Shown here piece by piece: positions 46,534-55,116 of a DNA stretch of 64,000 nucleotides. The notes beneath the pieces were generated by a model that was given only the letters and a program-made list of their open reading frames with translations, did no database searches and was not told where the DNA came from. Source of the DNA: Miscanthus floridulus (taxonomy: Eukaryota > Streptophyta > Magnoliopsida > Poales > Poaceae); contig NC_089587.1 in the NCBI RefSeq assembly GCF_019320115.1, positions 86,127,410 to 86,191,409 of the forward strand, given 5' to 3'. Position 1 is the stretch's first letter; every line of letters begins with the position of its first letter. The position numbers were made by a program, and so were the translations under genes.

Positions 46534-47898
46534 ATGGCAGGAGGTGATCAGACTAGAGATAACAGTCCCAAGGATTTCAACGAGTATGTCAGCCAAGAGC
46601 AACTGCAAGCTGCTATAGATAATGCCCAAAAAAGGATGAATGAGGCCATCAGGAAGGCCATCACTAATGCACCAATTGAACTCAACATTGGCAATAGCAT
46701 GGAGAGATTGGACAAACGAATTTCCATGCTAACTGACAAGGTTACTGAGTTGGAAACCTTGGTGGCGGTCAACAACAATGTCTCCAGCAGCAACACCGAT
46801 GGTCTCTTGCCAAAAGACACGGTGCATGATGCCACTGGAAACATAGATCAAGCAGCCTTTCGACAAGCAAGATTACGACAACATCTTCACCACAACACGA
46901 CAGGTATGGGTGGTGTCCACCACCATCAAGGTAATAATCATCATGTGCCTAATGATCCTTATGCTAAGATTAAGTTCACAATACCATCTTTTTTGGGTCA
47001 TTATGATGCTGAGGGATATCTTGATTGGGAGATGACGGTAGAACAAAAGTTTAGTGCCCACCTTATGCCTAAGCATCATAGAGTTCGATAAGCTACTAGT
47101 GAGTTTAAGGACTTTACCATTATTTGGTGGAATGGGCTAGCTGCATAGGATGATTTACCTGGTACATGGGAAGAACTTAAAATAGCTATGCATGATCGTT
47201 TTGTTCCTCCTTCTTATCATAGAGACTTGCGTAAGAAATTGATGTGTTTAGAACAAGGAGAGAAATCTATACAGGATTACTATGGTGAGCTCCAAAAAGG
47301 ATTGATGCGATGTAGTGTTGTGGAGGGGAACAAAGATTCCATTTGTCATTTTTATTTGGGTTTGAAGCGCGAGATTCAGGACATTATTGATTATAAAGAA
47401 TTTAACACTGTCAACCAGTTGTTTTAGTTTGCTATGCTTGTAGAAAAGGAATTGCAAGGGCGTGAATAGCAGAGCAAGAGCAAGGTCAGCACCACATACA
47501 TGCCATGCTCGTCACCATCTTCGGGGCTGACCAAGCCAACCACTTTTTGGGCACCTCCACCAGCGAGCAAGCGACCAACAGCCTCTGGAGTTACTGCTAC
47601 ACCTCAGGCACCTCCCGCACGATCTTCAGATTCAGGTAAAAATTCTTTGCAGGTGCCTGCTAAGAGTGCCTCGTCCGTTGCATCGACAGGACGCACTTCG
47701 GGCATTCAGTGCCACCACTACCATAGAATTGGCCATGTGCAGAAGGACTGCCCAAGTCAGCAGGCATACATTGCTATAGAAGATGGCTACATCAGCACCT
47801 CTGACATTGAAGATGAAGAAGACAAAGGCACAGATGAGGAGGGCGGTGAATTCCTTGGTGACGAGGACACGGCGGCCTATAGGAGCATCATTGTATAG
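46534..47898 (+). pseudogene. CRM gag
   Basis: The ATG at 46534 (MAGGDQTRDN) starts a helical N-terminal region (ERLDKRISMLTDKVTELETL), then a His-rich linker. The capsid core follows with NDPYAKIKFTIPSFLGHYDA, RDLRKKLMCLEQGEKSIQDY and GLKREIQDIIDYKEFNTV. A Ser/Pro-rich linker leads to a zinc knuckle reading CHHYHRIGHVQKDCP, in which the second Cys of C-x2-C is Tyr. Stops lie after HRVR, LAA, NQLF and GRE, so the protein is in four pieces. Gag ends at 47898, leading into protease. Confidence 0.85.
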
Positions 47899-47901
47899 CG
47901 G

Positions 47902-48400
47902 GTGCTCAGCTCACAAGTCCAACAACCTAAGAAACTACAACATCATAACTTGTTCCAGATTTTCTTTGTCATCAGCAACCGTCGAGCATGTGTCATTATT
48001 GATGGAGGTAGCTACAATAATTTGGTGAGTTCTGATTTGGTCAAGAAGCTTGGCTTGACCACACGCCCGCACCCACGTCCATACCATATTCAATGGCTAA
48101 ATGATTCTAGAAAAGCAAAGGTAACACAAACTTGTAGAGTTTGATTTTCCATTTGTTCTTATGCTGATTCTGTTGATTGTGATGTGGTACCTATGCAAGC
48201 CTGTTTACTCTTATTGGATTGTCCTTGGGAACATGATAATGATGCTACACACCATGGTAGAAGTAATAAATACACCTTTATGCATAAAGGAAAGAAAATT
48301 ACTTTGGTACCTTTGACCCCTGCTCAAATTGTACAGGCTGATAGAGAACGCGCTGCTAGTTTGACTGATGTTCAATCTAAAAATCAGTAAGTTGCTAATT
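47902..48400 (+). pseudogene. CRM aspartic protease
   Basis: The open block 47902-48144 has FFVISNRRACVIIDGGSYNNLVSS, whose DGGS is the catalytic Asp region used by CRM-type proteases, then KLGLTTRPHPRPYHIQWLND. The C-terminal half (VVPMQACLLLLDCPW and HHGRSNKYTF) is in 48184-48390, after a frame change. The retropepsin motif is present but the two halves are not joined in one frame. Confidence 0.8.
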
Positions 48401-48655
48401 CTATTCTTCCACCTAAAAAGGATAAGTCTACATCTATTTCTAAGGCCGAGGGGATTAAATTGAAGGGTGGTGTTATACTTGCAACAAAATATGACTTTGC
48501 TAAAATTCTGATGATGATATTTGCTATGCTTTGGTATGCAAGCGAGCTATGTTTTCGCTTGATGATATTGTTAGCTCGGTGCCTCCTGCTGTCACTAACC
48601 TTTTGCAGGAGTATAAGGACATTTTTCTAGCTAAGGTACCCCGGGGCTGCCACCT

Positions 48656-49936
48656 ATGAGAGGGATAGAGCGCCAAATCAATTTGATTCCAGGAGCAACC
48701 TTGCCCAACCATGCTGCCTATCAAACCAATCCCGAGGAGACTAAGGAAATTCAACAGCAAGTCCAAGACCTTTTGGACCGCGGGTATGTACATGAAAGCC
48801 TTAGTCCTTGTGTTGTTCCTGTACTTTTGGTTCCTAAGAAAGATGGAACTTAGCGTATGTGTGTTGATTGTAGAGCCATCAATAATATTACTATTTAGTA
48901 TCGTCATCCTATTCCTAGGCTAGACGACATGCTTGATGAGTTGTATGGTTCTATAATTTTCACCAAGATTGACTTGCGAAGTGGCAACCATCAAATTAGA
49001 ATGAAACTTAGAGATGAATGGAAAATTGCGTTTAAAACCAAATTCGGGTTGTATGAGTGGTTAGTAATGCCTTTTGGTTTGACAAATGCACCTAGCACTT
49101 TCATGCGTTTAATGAATGAGGTTTTAAGAGCATTCATTGGTCATTTTGTGGTAGTTTACTTTGATGATATATTGATTTACAACAAGTCTTTTGTTGAACA
49201 TATGGATCACTTACATGCTGTTTTTAATGCTTTACGTGATGCACGTTTATTTGGTAACCTTGAGAAGTGCATCTTTTGCACGGATTGAGTTTCTTTTCTT
49301 AGCTATGTTGTAACTCCACAGGGAATTGAGGTGGACAAGATAAAAATTGAAGCCATAAAGAGCTGTCCGGTTCCCCAAACCGTCACACAGGTGAGGAGTT
49401 TTCTTGGTCTTATAGGATTCTACCGCCGCTTTGTCAAAGATTTTAGCACCATTGCTGCCTCGTTGCATGAGTGGATGAAGAAAGGTGTGGTGTTCCATTG
49501 GGGAAAGGCACATGAGGAGTTCTTTGACACTTTGAAGGACAAGCTCACACACGCACCATTGCTACAACTTCCAAACTTTGGTAAGACTTTTGAGCTAGAA
49601 TGTGATGCTAGTGGAGTTGGCATTGGGGGTGTTTTGATGCAAGATGGTAAACACATTGCTTACTTTAGTGAAAAATTGCATGGTCCTATTCTGAATTATT
49701 CCACGTATTATAAGGAATTGTATGCACTTGTCCATTCTTTAGAGACGTGGTGTCCTTATTTGTGGCCTAAAGAATTTGTTATTTATTCTGATCATGAATC
49801 ACTTAAGTATCTTGGCTCTCAACATAATCTGAATCGTAGGCATGCTAAATGGGTTGAATTTATTGAATCTTTTCCTTATATTATCAAACACAAGAAAGGG
49901 AAGGACAATATGATTGCTGATGCTTTGTCTAGATGA
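48656..49936 (+). pseudogene. CRM reverse transcriptase and RNase H
   Basis: RT blocks in one frame are [49 protein letters not shown] and [10 protein letters not shown], with YFDD intact (49157-49168). RNase H has [25 protein letters not shown] and [10 protein letters not shown], and ends [10 protein letters not shown]. Stops cut the frame at 48853 (TAG where Trp is usual), 48898 and 49288 (TGA), and 49936 (TGA). All catalytic acids of RT and RNase H can be seen. The frame is otherwise preserved, which suggests a younger copy than H. Confidence 0.9.
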
Positions 49937-49942
49937 TATACA

Positions 49943-51211
49943 TTGTTGTCTCAACTTGATTGTCGGATTTTTGGGCTTGAATCAGTAAAAGAACAATATG
50001 CGCTTGATCCTGATTTTAAGGACGTGTTGCTAAATTATAGAGAGGGACGTACATGGAATAAGTTTATGATCAATAATGGGTTTTTGTTTAGAGCTAACCG
50101 CCTATGCATTCCAGTTGGCTCCGTTCGTCTTTTGTTGTTGCAGGAGGCACATGAAGGCAGATTAATGGGACATTTTTGAGCCAAGAAGACAGAGGAGGTG
50201 CTGTCCACACATTTCTTTTGGCCTAGGATGAGGCGAGATGTAGAACGGTACGTGGCTCGGTGCACCACATGTCAAAAAGCTAAGTCGTGGTTGAACCCAC
50301 ATGGTTTGTATATGCCTCTTCCTGTTCCTTCTACTCCTTGGGCTGATATATCTATGGATTTTGTGTTGGGTTTGCCAAAGACTAAGAGGGGGAGGGATAG
50401 TATTTTTGTGGTGGTTGATCGTTTTTCTAAGATGGCACATTTTATTCCTTGTTATAAGAGCGACGATGTTGTTCATATTGCTGACCTTTTCTTTTAAGAA
50501 ACCGTTCGCTTGCATGGTATGCCTTCTACTATTGTTTCAGATCACGATGCAAAATTATTGAGTCATTTTTGGTGCACTTTGTGGAATAAATTGGGGACCA
50601 AGCTGTTGTTTTCTACAACATGTCATCTCCAAACTGATGGCCAAACTGAGGTAGTGAATCGAACATTGTCCACCATGTTGAGAGTAATTTTGAAGCACAA
50701 TTTGGAGATATGGGAAGAATGTTTGCCGCATGTGGAGTTTGCATATAACAGGGCAGAACATTACACCACCAAGGTAAGTCCTTTTCAGGTAGTGTATGAT
50801 TTTAATCCTCGTGCTCCTATTGATCTTTTGTCTTTACCTACCACTGAAAGAATACATAGTGATGCTAAAGAGCGTGCTGATTTCATTCATAAGTTGCACG
50901 AAACAACTAAAGCAAATATTGAAAGAATGAATGAAAAGTATAGAATTGCTGGTAGTAAAGGTAGAAAAGAAATTAAACTTGAACTGGGTGATTTGGTTTG
51001 GTTACATTTGAGAAAAGATAGATTTCCTGAGCTGCGTAAGTCTAAATTAATGCGAAGAGTATCTGGTCCTTATAAGATAATTGAGAAAATAAATGATAAT
51101 GCCTACAAACTTGAGTTGCCACCCGAGTTCGGGGTTAGTCCCACCTTTAACATTGCATATTTGAAGCCTTATTTGGGAGAAGAAGATGAGCTTGAGTCGA
51201 GGATGACTTAG
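49943..51211 (+). pseudogene. CRM integrase
   Basis: The zinc region has HEGRLMGHF followed by a TGA stop, then [11 protein letters not shown], with the C-x2-C intact. The core gives [20 protein letters not shown] and [10 protein letters not shown], the three acidic residues. A TAA interrupts it after LFF (50497). The C-terminal block 50510-51211 includes [20 protein letters not shown] and [19 protein letters not shown], ending [10 protein letters not shown]. After a TAG at 51209 the same frame stays open through the PPT and into the 3' LTR to 51538. Confidence 0.88.
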
Positions 51212-51538
51212 TTTCAAGAGGGGGAGGATGATGAGGACATCACTCCTTCAGATATACCCGCTGATCCTCCAACCGTCATGCAAGGTCCAATGACCTGGGC
51301 TCGAATGCATCAACTCAATTTAGAGGTGAGCTCATTCTTAAGCGATCCTTTTTATACTTTTGAGAATAGACTACTACCTAATGATGTTATCTTGCTTAAG
51401 AACATTGGGGAGGGTCATGAGGGACTTAGAGGAAGAGGTGGAGATGTTGATAACCAGCAAGGACGTCCAACAAAAACCGGAGGCCCAGTCCAACATGATT
51501 TCGAGTCTGCCTCGGCCTTTAGGATCAGTCTGCCTTAA
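51212..51538 (+). pseudogene. Extension of CRM pol through the PPT into the 3' LTR
   Basis: In frame with integrase, after TAG at 51209-51211, codons read FQEGEDDEDITPSDIPADPP, then MQGPMTWARMHQLNLEVSSF and SDPFYTFENRLLPNDV, ending at 51538. The LTR boundary (51229) lies within this text, so the last ~100 residues would be LTR-encoded. A C-terminal integrase extension with part of the sequence in the LTR is a feature described for CRM elements. Confidence 0.72.
51213..51228 (+). other. CRM element polypurine tract
   Basis: The sequence caagagggggagga immediately precedes the LTR start TGATGAGG. It overlaps the pol frame. Confidence 0.8.
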
Positions 51539-52142
51539 ACTGGTCACCCAAGACGCATCTGGACTCCATTTTGGACAATCCCCATATGGTTGGAAAGCTG
51601 ATTTGATAAGGAAGCTAATCCAAGTGGTCTCACATCAAAAGCCCTTCAGAATCAACAGAAATCGTCGAAACAAGTCAGCGTCTAAAATCTATCAGGGTGC
51701 TACGACACCGTCTTTTGGTCTGATGGACCATGTATCATGTTTGGGCCCAATAGGGGGCGCGTCCAGGGGTCTTGCATGACCCTAGAGTCTTCATAAACAG
51801 CTGTCACCCCTCCATTAGGGTTTGGGTTTTGCTTAGATTAATCTGTCAAGAACAGTTTCGCCGTTCATCGGTTTGTGAGACCCCAACTTCGTGAGATTAA
51901 TCATTCATCTGCAATTTGGTTGCTTTCTTTCTTATTCTTGCTTGTGTTCTTCATTGCGCAGGCAGGGATTAGCCTTCTTGGCGAGGTCAACCGGATCCAT
52001 GTCTCGATTGGTAACCAGAGGAGTTGTGGTGCTAAGATTGCAGGGTTCGATCTTTCGATCTGAAGCCGGATCGGTGTGTCATTCTCCGCCATAATGATAG
52101 TTATCACTACCTGACGGAAGATCGGGATCCCCGTTCCCATTA
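51229..52142 (+). repeat. CRM element 3' LTR
   Basis: This 914-bp LTR starts TGATGAGG and ends CCATTA, followed by the TSD ggctc. It aligns to 44518-45421 with scattered substitutions and one insertion of about 10 bp near 51935. Confidence 0.9.
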
Positions 52143-52479
52143 GGCTCCCCTCCGACAAGCTACGCCATGATATTGGCGAATGAGAAGGTGAGGTGGCACA
52201 GGTCTTTCCGGGACGGTCGGGGTCCTAGGAAGGTGCTGAGCTAGTGCTCCGACCTCACATAGTCGAAGTTGAGGAGCTAGTTGCTTTCGGGGACGCGGAC
52301 CTCTAGTGCGTGCAGCTGTAGCTCCTCAATTGCCTCGCCGATTGTGTCGAGGCTGGCGGAGTGGAGAGTCGGACAGCGGCGGGAGCCATTGCCAACTCTT
52401 CCTCCGTCATGATGATGAAGTCTAGGTCCCCAAAGCGCACGTGCGCGCCTGGGACCCAGCTGATGTCGTGACTAGCCAT
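52143..52479 (-). pseudogene. Element H gag N-terminus
   Basis: A methionine at 52479-52477 starts MASHDISWVPGAHVRFGDLD, a typical opening for this gag family, 41 bases inside the PBS. The frame is open to 52303, but a frameshift near 52340 moves the continuing text (LDTIGEAIEELQLHALEVRV) to another frame. It continues across the CRM insertion into 44517. An ATG 33 bases upstream (52512) is in frame but its codons look like leader. Confidence 0.7.
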
Positions 52480-52520
52480 CCGAGGCCTGGTGTTGGATGT
52501 CGAGACGCGCAAAAGGCCCC

Positions 52521-52536
52521 TATCTGGCGCGTCAAC
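52521..52536 (-). other. Element H primer-binding site
   Basis: The minus strand reads GTTGACGCGCCAGATA immediately inside the 5' LTR, the same module as in element A. It fixes the LTR end and the minus orientation of H. Confidence 0.7.
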
Positions 52537-53773
52537 TGTTGGTGTTTAGAGTAAACACCAACGAGTAAATTTTTAATATTGTGCGTCTGGCTCGAATGGT
52601 GTGCTAAGAGGACACGAGGTTTATACTGGTTTAGACGGAATGTCCCTACGTCCAGTTCGTTGCTGCTGCTCGTGTTACTAGCACTAAAAAGTTCGTAGTA
52701 GGAGTTACAAACGGGCGAGAGAGGGACAAGTCCCAAGTCTCTGGTGGAAAGAATGAATGGGTACAGAGAGCTCGGTAGCTGCATGGCTATGTCTTCGAGG
52801 TTCGATGCTAGTGGTCTTGATCTGATGCGGTGCGATGCTCCTTAGTGGGGTGCCTTGTTTTCTCTTTTATTGGCCAAGGGAAAGCACGGGTTACAGCGGG
52901 AGAAAAGAGGAGAACAAGAGAGAGGAAGTCATTCAGGGTCACTGGGACTTTCTTTTCCTTTGTACGGGCGTCGCTGACATGTTAGGTGGTGACAGGGACA
53001 GCTCCGCGCCGGGCGCCTGTCCGCCGATGATGCCATGCCCTGGCATTGTCAGCGGGTCATCGCGTCCCACTCTGCCCCGACGGGCGACGCGGCGAATCAA
53101 CGTGCTGATCAGCGACCGTATAGGGAGTAGGCAGCATAGTGACCACACGTCCGTCACTGTGGGCGATGTGAGTTCCCTGGAATGACATATCACGGGGACG
53201 GGTTGTGTTGAGACGTGACTGCTCCCTGCACGATGCCAGAAGTTTGACCTCGGGTCGTACTTTCTAGCCCGTAGTGGTTGGCGGCGACGTGAGCTTCCGT
53301 TAGGAGCCGTGCCCGAGGGATCGGGCGAGGCGGAGCCCGCCCTCAGACGTCGGGCGAGGCGGAGCCCTTCCCCAGAGGTCGGGCAAGGCGGATCGCATGA
53401 CCTTGGGGTTGGGCGAGGCGGAGCCCGCGGCCTCGGTGTCAGGCGAGGCGGAGCCCGTCCCCAGAAGTCGGGCGACGCGGAGCATGCGGCCTCGGTGTCG
53501 GGCGAGGCAATCGCACGACCATAGGGTTAGGCGAGGTGGAGCCTGCCCTTAGAGGTCAGGCGAGACGGAGCCCGCGGCCTCAGTGTCGGGCGAGGCGGAG
53601 CCCGCCCCTAGAGGTCGGGCGAGACGGATCGCACGACCTTAGAGTCGGACGATGCGGAGCCCGCAGCCTTGATGTCGGTTGGAGCTGTAGTCGCATCTTT
53701 GACTGTCTGAATGGATTAACGTATAACGATTATTAGCCCCTCATCTTTGGATATTCTATATTGGTCCCCGACA
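52537..53773 (-). repeat. Element H 5' LTR
   Basis: On the minus strand it starts TGTCGGGGACC at 53773 and ends CACCAACA at 52537, 1237 bp. A TATA-like AATAAAAG is at about 52860-52870 on the minus strand, in a context shared with the G LTR (caccccactaagg). U3 carries a 29-30-bp repeat (53310-53690) whose unit is that of the G LTR. Confidence 0.85.
53310..53690. repeat. Roughly 29-30-bp tandem repeat in the H LTR
   Basis: Units of gtcgggcgaggcggagcc followed by cgcccctagag repeat about a dozen times, with variants gcggcctcggt and gcatgaccttggg. ORFs across it (53300-53524, 53536-53736) are by-products of a repeat that lacks stops. Confidence 0.85.
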
Positions 53774-54462
53774 GGGGTGCCATTGCCAGTAAGCCAGTGC
53801 CCCAGTGGCAGTTCTGTGCCGCGACCTCGCATGCGGTCCACTTGTCCGCCAAGTGCCAAAGCACGGGGACAGACGAGATCACAAGCGGATTCTGGCTGCA
53901 GACGGCATGCTAGCACCGCACTGGGAAAGATTCTCGGCCTCTCGTGTGACGCCTGCCCGGCGCAGTTTTTGACGCTGCGGTATGTGAACCAACTAGTACC
54001 AATTGCGTGGAGTACTGCAGTGCGTGCCTTGGCCTCTTTGAAGGTAGGTAGGTATACAGTAGTCAGTGAAGAAACGGTCTTCCTGTGTGTGTCGAGATGA
54101 TGCAGATGTGGGCGTGTCCGTCCATTGGTGTCGAATCCAACGAATTGGGTCCTTGCTTGTGTAGCCCTAGCCCAGGGTGGCCAGGTATAATCCTCTCCTT
54201 TGCCATGTCTACAAGTACAATTTGCCTTGTTTCAAAAAAAAAAAAAAACAAGTACAATTTGCCTCCATAAACTACAACTGTCCTATCGTGGTTTCCTTAG
54301 TTCGGGTATACACGTATCAATGGGCTGTTTGGCTCCCGGCCACAGCGATTTTTTTTTATTTTTAACACTTTTTTTTTTTGTAAACTAGACGTAGACAGAA
54401 CACCAGCCTCTATTGCAACTGAACGGGAGCTGCTATCGGTGAGGATCGGTAGAGACACGACC
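53774..54462. other. Flanking DNA without a recognised gene
   Basis: The host sequence resumes after the H LTR. I see no coding text that I recognise. At 54211-54264 a short poly(A) stretch is flanked by a 17-bp direct repeat. Two poly(T) runs lie at 54350-54380. Confidence 0.5.
54211..54264 (+). repeat. 17-bp direct repeats around a 15-A tract
   Basis: The sequence acaagtacaatttgcct occurs at 54211-54227 and again at 54248-54264, separated by tgtttc and a run of A. This is the footprint expected from target-primed reverse transcription that inserted little more than a poly(A) tail. A simple duplication is the alternative. Confidence 0.6.
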
Positions 54463-54777
54463 ATGGACCCCGGCTTCGTGTCGCAGCTAAACGTCACATG
54501 CAGCTCCGACCCCAACGCATTCGCCTTCCTCGACCCCTCGTCGGTGGGCTTCGACAACGCCTTCTACCAGAACCTGTAGGTCGGCAAGGGCTTCCTGGGC
54601 TCCGACCAGGTGCTCTACTCCGACATGAGGTCGCGCAGCACGGTCGACTACTACGCGTCCAATCAGGGTGCCTTCTTCGACGATTTCGTGGCGGCGATGA
54701 CCAAGCTCGGGAGGATCGGGGTCAAGACGCCGGCCACCTGTGGCGAGATACACCGGGACTGCCGGTTCCCGAACTAG
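54463..54777 (+). pseudogene. Class III peroxidase, C-terminal fragment
   Basis: The frame reads MDPGFVSQLNVTCSSDPNAF, DPSSVGFDNAFYQNL, then a TAG (54577-54579), then [40 protein letters not shown] and ends HRDCRFPN at TAG (54775-54777). These are the last-exon signatures of secreted plant class III peroxidases, including two of the conserved disulfide cysteines and the FDNAFY and GSDQ blocks. The N-terminal exons with the catalytic Arg and distal His and the proximal heme-binding His are absent; upstream sequence does not match. The in-frame stop, probably from CAG, and missing exons make it a pseudogene fragment. Such enzymes act in the cell wall. Confidence 0.85.
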
Positions 54778-55116
54778 TTGCTAGTTAATCTCGCCGGTAA
54801 TGCTGCCATGACGTATTGAAACGAATACTAAGCAAATAAATGGAGTCCATACGCAAGTTGCCAAGTTACCACATAATATTTTCATTGGTTCATGAGTCTG
54901 TAAGTTTCGGACGACAATATTTGTTCGACATAACCAACTAATTCTCAGAAGTGTAAGGATCCATCGGACACCTCTGTCTCTTCGGATTTGTAGGCAACAC
55001 ATTCGGAGTGTAGCCAACGTCGGTGTGGTCGCGTTGCCGATGCGTACGGCTCATACCCTGCAAGTATATGATATGCACGATTACTTATAGTATGTATGAT
55101 CGTTAGTTTAAGGAGC
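54778..55116. other. Intergenic DNA, no gene seen
   Basis: This AT-rich sequence lies between the peroxidase relic and the PMD pseudogene. I recognise no coding or repeat feature. Confidence 0.4.

Larger units (their letters stand above)
44518..52142 (+). mobile_element. Complete CRM-lineage chromovirus
   Basis: LTRs (44518-45421 and 51229-52142) start TGATGAGG and end CCATTA. The 5-bp TSD ggctc is perfect (44513-44517 and 52143-52147). The interior carries a PBS, gag with a CCHC-type knuckle, protease, RT, RNase H, and integrase, with a C-terminus that runs through the PPT into the 3' LTR. The gag text (KFTIPSFLGHYDAEGYLDW, ATSEFKDFTIIWW), LTR length near 900 bp and the pol overlap with the LTR fit the centromeric retrotransposon (CRM/CRR) lineage. 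About ten stops are spread over gag-pol. It is inserted in H gag. Confidence 0.9.
9001..53773 (-). mobile_element. Element H: Tat-lineage Ty3/gypsy retrotransposon, host of the nested insertions
   Basis: The pieces of H in this window, read on the minus strand, are: 5' LTR 52537-53773; PBS; gag at 52479-52143, 44517-42895 and 34598-34380; protease, RT, RNase H, second RNase H and integrase at 34372-30420; a spacer; and an accessory ORF in antisense at 27277-25462 and 9578-9001. Removing the insertions rejoins the gag text. At the CRM site the junction restores one sequence with a 5-bp TSD. At the pol-less element site a CPNHS / FPIKHLYKD reading is continuous across the gap. The 3' LTR is off the left edge. 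Many stops and a lost RT aspartate show it is dead. The sequence at 53774 (ggggt) is the expected TSD. Confidence 0.85.

Noticed and set aside
53300..53736. Arg/Gly/Ala-rich ORFs on both strands
   Set aside because: They follow exactly the 29-30-bp tandem repeat in the H LTR; a repeat without stops gives open frames without coding meaning.
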